The position numbers were made by a program, and so were the translations under genes. Shown here one piece after another: positions 56,737 to 64,000 of a stretch of 64,000 bases of DNA (its first letter is position 1; each line of letters begins with the position of its first letter). The notes under the pieces were generated by a model that was not told where the DNA came from, searched no databases, and saw nothing but the letters and a program-made list of their open reading frames with translations. The stretch comes from Pyrenula massariospora (lineage: Eukaryota > Ascomycota > Eurotiomycetes > Pyrenulales > Pyrenulaceae), in assembly GCA_021030905.1 (NCBI GenBank), contig JAGFMI010000004.1:2232001-2296000 (forward strand), in the 5' to 3' direction.

Positions 56737-59700
56737 ATGCATATATCTGTCAGCACATGTGAGTCGGCCTGTTAAAGAGCCAAGGTATCTTGGAACGCAT
56801 CAACCCGCTAACAACTTTGTACAGTGTCTGGTAAAATCTTTGAGCTAGACATTGAATCATCAGACACTATAGAGAAAGTAAAGCATGATCTCAAGAATTT
56901 GACAGACGTTCCTGTTCATAACCAGCGGCTCATATTTAGCGGGAAGCGACTCGTGAATAGCCGCACCATCAGCGACTACAGCATCTCGAGAGATTCGACA
57001 CTGCACCTTGTCATCATCCTTACCGAAATAGCACACGCGCCCCAAAGAACGCCTGTAGAAGATACTTCTCTTGAAGCAAATGATGGTAGGGCAGCATTTG
57101 AGAGCTGGCGGAAGATAGCGCAAGACGGTAACTTCGACGACGACTTGTGTATTGTTGATCCGCGTGCGCACTATGCAGGATTGAAATCTCTAGAGCAACA
57201 GACTGTGAAGGCTTCTGAGTGGTACCGCTGCCTGGGTAGTCACAACATTTACGATAACAAGCTCATAGTTGTTTCTAAGCCTGCATCGACACCTGAATGG
57301 ATTTGGTCCCGTATGAAAACGCTTCCTCCATGCATGCAAGAGAATTCTGCAAACGAAGTACCAGAGCATATCTTAGCTCTACGAAACACCTTAGAGAGCT
57401 TTCGGAAGAGCTATCTGATAATCTGTGGGGTCCTCGACAATTTCCGCCTATTATGCGATGATAGCTTCTGGACATCCTACTACAGCTTCCTTATTGGCAA
57501 CGCTGAAAGAAATGTTGCAGAAGTGGTCAAAATTTCAAAGGAACTTATCGAGTTCATCAAGGCTCGGATTGAGGTAGCCATCACGCAGATTAGTGAAGGT
57601 CTTATTCAACCTGACGGAATTGAAGTACATCTCCAAGAGTGTCTGGAACAGTCATATCATCGCGTCCTTTCCATTTTGCGAATTCCTTGCGAATCCCTTA
57701 GCAGATCTTATGCTTGTAATATAGTATTCTGGAGGGTAACGGCCATTTTTCTTGATCTAGCTCTCGTCTCATATGTCGGATCGCATGGATTACGATTCGA
57801 TCAAGATTTTTGCAAGATCGATACTCCAAATATTTTAATACACAACGGAGGAGAGAGCGCTCTGAGCTTAGGATGCAATTTGCAGCAATTGGCGTGTCTA
57901 GATGAGTTCCTTGACCGTCGGAAAGTTTGGGTTTTTTATGCCTCCGTTGGACAGCAGCCGATTCAGATTCCAACTCCGAGCAAAGCTCGACATCAAATGT
58001 CAATTTTGACTCAAATGGAGGATTTTGCGGATTTGTGGGGTCCGACCTGGTCAATTCCTGCCGGAAAAGGTCATCCTGGTCAAATAAAACAATATGATAC
58101 TCCAAACGGGGTAATTTGTCGCGTCGGTCAACAACAATTGAATGTCCAGCCAGGCACTGTGAGTTGCCACTGGTACAACTGGTCCTCATTTCAAAGACGT
58201 CAAGAATCAACTCTCTTGTCGCATGAAGAAGATCTTTTTATGAACGAACATGATCTTCTACTAATAGGAATGCCGCAAAACCCAGGGTGGTTCTGCGAGA
58301 ATCTGTCTTGCAAGTACACAATTGAAGACTTTGAAGAGAGTTGTGGTCACGATATGGGCGTTCTCGGAACCTCCAAATCTAGCTGGAAATGGAGTTCAAG
58401 GACAATGGGCTTATCACTCGCCAAAATTGCCGGCATTCAGGTCTAAGGGACTCAGAAACAGATACCGGGGATTACACTAAAATAGCACATTTTGGCAAAG
58501 TGGACGAAAAGTCCAGAAAGAGCAAATCCTGGGATTCTCAATCACTTGCATGGCCTTGAGATTAGCCATTGCACCGGTAACGCACAGCGTATCAGCTTGA
58601 AACAACTCTTACTTACAAAGGCGATCCGCCCAACGCTAGATATCCAGATTCCAGGCTGGGCAACAACTTCCTGGGGCTCGTCGTTCTTGAAAGCCCTTGG
58701 GAGTACCAACCCGGACGACATTTTTCAAGTGCGGAACGAGCACTGTCCTGAGAGATGGAAGATGGCACAACTCGTATGCAGTGTGCTTGAGACCCTTGAC
58801 GTGACCGGTCTGATAGACGACAAATTTATTGCAGCTTTCCTTCAAAATGGCTCAGAACGCTCCTTTGAAGTTAACTTGCGGCTAAACGAGTGGTCAAAAA
58901 TTCTCCGGGATTCGTGTTTCACTACTGTCTATGCTTTCGTGAACGAAAGCTGTCTGCAGTGCTTCAGCGCAGATCATCACACTGCAATGTGCACTGCAAT
59001 GTGCGATGATACAAAAGCTCTAACGGTCTTAAGAACACAATTGGCACTACCCGAAAAGGCTAAACATCATCGACTCGATTACGGTCTACGAAGGCAGGAG
59101 CGAACTAGGCTTCAGCTGCATGATCAACTGCTTAAAGAGGAAGAAAGACTTCTCAATGGGACTTTGGTTCTGAGCTTTACTTCCCCCGCGACGTCCCTTC
59201 TTATTCCTATAGCTCCAGCGCATGAAATTAGAGATCCTCTTGCACGAGGAAGTCTCAAGTGCGACGTATATGTACAAGCTTCTGGCAAGAGTTATAACGG
59301 AATGGAATTTCCGAAGAGACGCTCCGTACCAGCGCTGGAGACGCGAGGCTTATCTAATATGTCGCTTGAACCTATTACCGATTCTGAAACAAGCTTTCAG
59401 GCCACGCAAGCCCACGAGCAAACTACGAGGAGAAAAAGGTACTACGAAATCTTAGCCTCCTTACAGAGAGTAAGGCCACCGCTAAATACGACATCTCAAT
59501 CATCTTTGGGTATTCAAACCCAATGCCGAACTCCAATTTGGCCCAGAGATCAAGAGACAAATGACAATATTGAGGTAGCGAATAATCCGCCTTACAATAC
59601 CTTGCGGACTTCTAGGACATCTAATCCTCAACAACATCAAACGCAGAAATTTCAAACCAACAGGGACGAATCGCCAGGAGAAGCAGCATATTTTGAAATG

Positions 59701-59907
59701 CTACCGAGTATATCTGACTTATTGGGCGACAGTCGACCTGGTGACGCTACTTCGTGTGCCCGTAGCGTCCACGGTACTGAGACAGCCTCGCTGGACTCAC
59801 AAAGACTCCTGAACAATGACCACAGCTCACCTTTGAGCGGTTCATGGGGCGTGAAGGTAGAAGATTCTTTGACGGATCGCGTTAAGAACTCGGAGACACT
59901 CGGATGA
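56737..59907 (+). CDS. Large protein with N-terminal ubiquitin-like domain
   Basis: join(56737..56758, 56825..58440, 58486..59907), 1019 aa. Exon 1 (22 nt, MHISVST) completes a ubiquitin fold: MHISVSTLSGKIFELDIESS, DTIEKVKHDLKNLTDVPVHN, QRLIFSGKRLVNSRTISDYS, STLHLVI. It lacks a terminal diglycine, so it is a fixed domain, not a processed modifier. Residues about 100-860 form a long region with blocks such as WGPTWSIPAGKGHPGQIKQY, GTVSCHWYNWSSFQRRQEST, CKYTIEDFEESCGHDMGVLG, ANPGILNHLHGLEISHCTGN and IAAFL. I recall this layout from uncharacterised fungal proteins but know no function. The last 150 aa are disordered. The second intron (45 nt, donor GTCTAAGG) joins the two long frames in phase; its donor is weak, so two separate genes remain possible. 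Confidence 0.8.
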
Positions 59908-61298
59908 TCTATTGTGTGCCAATACTCATGATTGATTAATCCGGAGCAAACATAACTTCACGCCGGTGCCTCTTGGCGGTATAGTTAAGCATCAGCTAAG
60001 AAATACCTTATTATCACCAACGTCCTGGCCTTTTAGAATTGTGACTGTTTCTATTACAAGCTGTGTAGCCAGTATCAGTCTTTACCAAGGGGAAGTGGGC
60101 TATTTCGTAGTAGGTATCGGCGCCATACTCTTGACAAGACAAGCGACTCCATAAAGCATAGTAGGATATTTCCTATGTCTTTGGGAGAAGAGTCACCGGA
60201 AACGCTGAAGATGGGGCCAGTTGAATGATTTCACGAATCAAATTCTGAAATAAAGATGAAACGATGTGTTCTGTTTATACTAAAGCACCAATCTTTAGAA
60301 TACCATGCATTAGAGATCCCATGCGCATCAGCAGGTACTAGCTTGGTAGCAGACTTCAATTGTGTACACATGGTACGCGAACACTTGGGATCGCAACCTC
60401 TTCTAGTTGAATGACAAGAAATTTCAGGTCTCAGCGACCTCGCAATCTCACGTTCCAATGCATGGCGAGTGTTCACCAGTCGCCGGTGACTTTGACCGGC
60501 CTGGCGCCAGGTCAGACGCTCGGTAGAGATGGCTGCACAAAATCCACAAGGCTTTCACAGGTGGCCGTGGAACACCATTAATGATGGCGCTAGCAAAGAC
60601 CGTGATCGCGATCCGACTACTTAGAGGCGAAGACCGCGGTCTAGTGTAGTGCACAATCGACGAACTTCTGTTGCTTCCACTTGCTCCGCAACTAAATAAA
60701 TCGTATACTCAGATTTTAAAGATGTCTGTAAGATGTTCTCGCTTTCGGTGCTATGAAGATGCCTGCCTCACTTATAATAGCGCGTTCGGGTTCCCGCCAT
60801 ATAGCTTTTCATTCTAGCGCTGCTGGAGAAAGTGAGGGTTCGGGAAAAAAGGGGCTGCGGCTTTTTTAGTGATGGTGGGGATGCCGTAGGGCCGCATCAT
60901 CGGCTGGCCTTTTTGTTGCCTTCGATGCCCGTATGTCCGGGTTGTATTCGCAAGTTATTGTTTTCGACGGAATCTGGATCTTGCTCTCAAATCCTCTGTA
61001 AAGATTGACAGCGCGCTGCGGCGCTGTAAAGGCGTTTGCTGGTGGCTATGATGGTTATCTTTGAGGCCGAGGTTCCAAAGACCGGAGGCTTCCGATGTCA
61101 CGATCATCACAGCCCGATCGTTTCACGGATGTTAGCCGGGTATCCATAGAGGCTCTCCTGACTTGCCAGGGATGCGTTGACAAAGTCATTTCAAACGCGA
61201 CTCAATCTATTCGACGATGCGCTTATCTACGGATTGATCTATGAAGTTATCCATGAAACGCTTCCAGCTGACAATGCTTGTAACCTTGTCGAAGTACC
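59908..61298. other. Intergenic, about 1.4 kb
   Basis: No supported gene. Short ORFs on - (60231-60654) and + (59966-60154) are not convincing. No repeats recognised. Confidence 0.4.
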
Positions 61299-62741
61299 AT
61301 GAGCACACTCATTATCTGGGTGCTAACGCTCACACCGCTGGTAGGCTGCGTCATATCGACTACTGGGACGTACACGTACGTCGTTGATGAATCATGTCGT
61401 CGCCCAGACTCTCATTTCGAAGTGGCTTTCGACGATATGCTGAAATGGGCAAAGAGAGCAGGCGACCGGCTCTTGTTTAGGGACAGTTTGCAGGTAGCAT
61501 ATTTTCACCGACTCCTCACGACTCCGACTATGCAACGTTACGAATTTGATAGGAGAAAAATCCCGAGTCAGTGATCGTTCATGAGACGAATGTCAAGTTC
61601 TCGCTGCCTAGCTAACCTTGCTGTTTAGGAATGTTGCGTCAGATATCTAGGATGGCGCCAGAGTCAACTAATAATTGGAAGCTGGCGAACTATCGATTTT
61701 ACTGTGATAACGATCGTCGAGATCCGAATCCGAGCGCTAACACTCGGTGGAGACTAAAGAAAAACCCGGAGAATCCACCTGAAGGCTACGTGCCGCAAGA
61801 AGATCGTCCTTCCCTTGCCGAGGCTGGGCCTGGTGAGCCATGACAGGAGTGGGAGGACAAAGGAAATAGAATGTAAGTAAACGAATGTGCAAGTCACTAC
61901 GGAACTTACCCTGACATTATCTTTTCGCTTTCTAGTTTGATGGGTAGATCTGTTGGCTGTGATGCCCCAGGAACTCGAGCCGTAACCTATCGCGATAAAG
62001 GGAGAACTGCAGGGACTCAGGCAGGGCAGCCGGCCTACAGAGCTACGGTCACTGCCTGTCATCGAGTCTCTTTCTTACTGTAGTGGTTAATTAGAGTGTA
62101 TCTCGCCACAGGTTTGCGACTATCAGTTCAAGTGGTGGCTCCCCAGCCTCGACTATCTGCCCCCGACGGCGGATTTCAGCGTGCCTCTTCCGGATGGGAC
62201 ACCCCCTCTCGACGGATTTCGGTATCTTACTTCCTTCATCCTCATGCACGAGGTTTGTTGCTTCCCACAGCTCCATGCTTGCCGTCCCTCGCATGCTGAC
62301 AATCTTGCTCTAGGTATTCCACTTGCCGCCATATTCATGTATGCTCACCCCCCAAGTCGCCTATTCATATGAAGTTATAATCTGTTAACCCAACAATCAA
62401 TTTGCTCTTTATACATCCTCCCTTCTGGTTTTCCTTTTCCCCGCTGCTGACCCACCGGACCTATAGTTGAAGATGAGTCGGTCCGGTTTGGTTCCACCGC
62501 TCTGGCTGTCCGCTGGAAAGATACCCAACTCGTTCTACCTAAATTTAAGCCACTCAACGCCTCGAACTATGCCTTTTTCGCTCTGCTAGCCCGCCTGCAG
62601 GACCGTCACTGGCGGCTAAGCAACGATGGTAGTCTGGCGTTTGATGGGTATCTGGAGCAAGATTGGGATCTTTACCAACCACCATATGCAAGTATTAGGA
62701 GGAAGGATGAACGGCTTGAAGGACAGAAAAGGAGTGAGTAA
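61299..62741 (+). CDS. Secreted zincin-like metallopeptidase (HEVFH), with one in-frame TGA
   Basis: Inferred as join(61299..61566, 61629..61872, 61936..62065, 62112..62252, 62314..62383, 62467..62741), about 375 codons. Exon 1 has a signal peptide (MSTLIIWVLTLTPLVGCVIS) and CRRPDSHFEVAFDDMLKWAK, a lead-in resembling fungal secreted zincins. Exon 4 ends SFILMHE and exon 5 begins VFHLPPYSC, so splicing creates HEVFH, a zinc-binding HExxH. Exon 6 supplies a continuous helical tail (PLNASNYAFFALLARLQDRH). Five junctions are phase-consistent. In the second exon a TGA at 61841-61843 interrupts otherwise continuous coding sequence. Either a 57-nt segment (from 61787, weak donor) is spliced out, or the gene is inactivated at that point. 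Specificity unknown. Confidence 0.6.
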
Positions 62742-63331
62742 TTGGAACTGTGATAGGTTCGCGGGCCCAATGCCTCCCCGTGCAATTCAATTTGTTCAAA
62801 TCACTCCAAGGACTGGAGGCAAATACTGCGAAGAATAGCGTGAAATCCTATCGCCGAAACCTACTATGTAACTTGATAGTTCAAAGGTTTTAGCTTTTCT
62901 CTCCTTGGTGTTCAGCGTTTGCATCAAATATATGTAATCCATTGCGAACGCCTAAGCTATAGAGCTTACATGAGCTCAGGGTTAGCGAGAGTATGATATA
63001 AAGAATCTACTTGTTTCAGCTGTACGAGGAAAGCTCTGAAGGATAACTCTTTGGACCAAGCATGGCAAGAAGATACTTCTGTGGTAGAGTAATTTTGCGC
63101 AAAAACCGGCTTTCAAAGCGGAATTAGGGAAGCGGTAAAATGTTTTTAGTGCACGGGACTGGATAGGACGGTTGACCGAGACCGGAAGCAGGAACTAGCA
63201 GTCAAGAGAGTGACTCGTAAACTAGAGGATTGAGAGTGTGGCATTGTTTCGACGTGCGTAATGGAGTAAGGTCCTCATTGTTGCCCAAGGACGTCGTCTA
63301 ATGAGAGAAATTCGCACCGGTCCCAATTTAG
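62742..63331. other. Intergenic, about 0.6 kb, convergent
   Basis: Lies between two convergent gene ends; nothing recognised. Confidence 0.4.
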
Positions 63332-63790
63332 TCACAGCTTTGATAACTCGAATACTCCATCAGTAAAATCTACTACCCGCGCCTTCTCGAGGACCTCGCT
63401 AGCGACCTTCTTGAAGGCGGCATGAGTGGGGTCATCGTTCACGTAGTAATCTCTGTCTTCAGCGCTTTCAAATTCTACGATGAATGCGTGCGTCATGCCA
63501 TTCTGCAGAATGTAATCAGCATATGGCTCCTGATTTCGAAAGGACTGAGCATACTTGGACTCCTTCTGGTGAGTTATCTGTACCGCCGGCTGTAGATTTG
63601 ATGTACGGCTTCTTGGAAGTCGGATGAATGCAGTTGTCCTTCAGGGCGAGCATGCGTTGAGAGATCTTTAACGGGAAAAGGTCTATCAATATTCAATGAA
63701 GCCATGTTGCGAGGGGAATCTTACATCATTGATAGTATCAGGACTTGCAGATGATTTAAATCTGAAGAGCACAATGTGGGTGACACCCAT
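63332..63790 (-). CDS. Stress-responsive A/B barrel (Dabb) domain protein
   Basis: complement(join(63332..63502, 63555..63665, 63725..63790)), 115 aa. Exon 1 MGVTHIVLFRFKSSASPDTI is the opening beta-strand of the Dabb fold. Exon 2 runs through SQRMLALKDNCIHPTSKKPY to DNSPEGVQ. Exon 3 continues NGMTHAFIVEFESAEDRDYY, VNDDPTHAAFKKVASEVLEK and ARVVDFTDGVFEL. The intron between Q and N must be removed, otherwise the frame reaches a stop. Dabb proteins are small dimers that usually bind or turn over small molecules; many are stress-induced and of unknown substrate. Size fits a stand-alone domain. Confidence 0.9.
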
Positions 63791-64000
63791 TTTCGGGCTT
63801 AGTGATTCATGGAAAAGATTGGGACCTGAAAGCTAGATGAAGAGAACGACGATACTGAGAACAGTCGGACCGATAACTAGCTAGCTTACGTTGAGTGAGG
63901 TAAAGGTATAAGAAAGTGAACTGTATTCGAACATCAACTTAAGGTAATGTCACAGAAAAGGAAGCGGAGCGGAAGTCCGCCAAATTTGGCCGAGGTATCG
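63791..64000. other. Upstream region of the Dabb gene
   Basis: Likely promoter; nothing specific recognised up to the window edge. Confidence 0.35.

Noticed and set aside
63332-63600. Apparent stop in the Dabb gene
   Set aside because: It lies in an intron (63503-63554) with a good donor and branch site.
1-64000. Transposons, LTR elements, CRISPR arrays, rRNA
   Set aside because: No reverse transcriptase, integrase, transposase, terminal repeats, spaced direct repeats or rRNA-like sequence was recognised by reading; decayed elements could still be present in the gene-poor stretches.

Overview
The window is nuclear DNA of a filamentous ascomycete (Pezizomycotina). Genes carry short introns (about 41-75 nt) with GT...AG ends and CTAAC/CTGAC-type branch sites. 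Intergenic spaces are 0.3-2.4 kb. The families are typical of this group: HET domains, a SesB-NACHT NOD-like receptor, fungal F-box/LRR proteins, kynureninase and Ecm11-like proteins. I could not narrow the class further. All exon joins below were worked out by eye from splice signals and reading phase; no transcript data were available.

Layout. 0.1-10.4 kb is mostly conserved core: a RING/LON protein, an F-box/LRR gene divergent from the checkpoint clamp gene rad9, an RCC1-repeat protein, and the complex I assembly methyltransferase NDUFAF7/MidA. 10.4-20.2 kb is sparse and accessory: a 27-bp tandem repeat, a small cysteine-rich secreted protein, a 1279-aa SesB-NACHT receptor, and the remains of an F-box-type gene. 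20.2-26.1 kb holds an MDR oxidoreductase, a phospholipase C/P1-like protein and kynureninase. 27.2-30.2 kb encodes a HET-pseudokinase-ZZ protein. 30.9-34.6 kb is again core (isa2, aar2, arl1). 36.7-41.1 kb has a PAS protein and an Ecm11-like protein. 42.8-63.8 kb is accessory-rich: four predicted secreted proteins (one a zincin-like peptidase with an HEVFH motif), a second HET protein, an intronless P450, a ubiquitin-fold-headed 1019-aa protein, and a small Dabb-domain protein.

How the genes relate. There is no obvious single pathway cluster. The striking feature is a concentration of putative self/non-self recognition genes (one NLR, two HET proteins and possibly the ubiquitin-headed protein) mixed with small secreted proteins and interleaved with ordinary housekeeping genes. 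The best candidate for something new is the HET-pseudokinase-ZZ fusion at 27164-30216. Several genes also show sharp internal changes in base composition. No tRNA, rRNA, CRISPR array or intact transposon was found.
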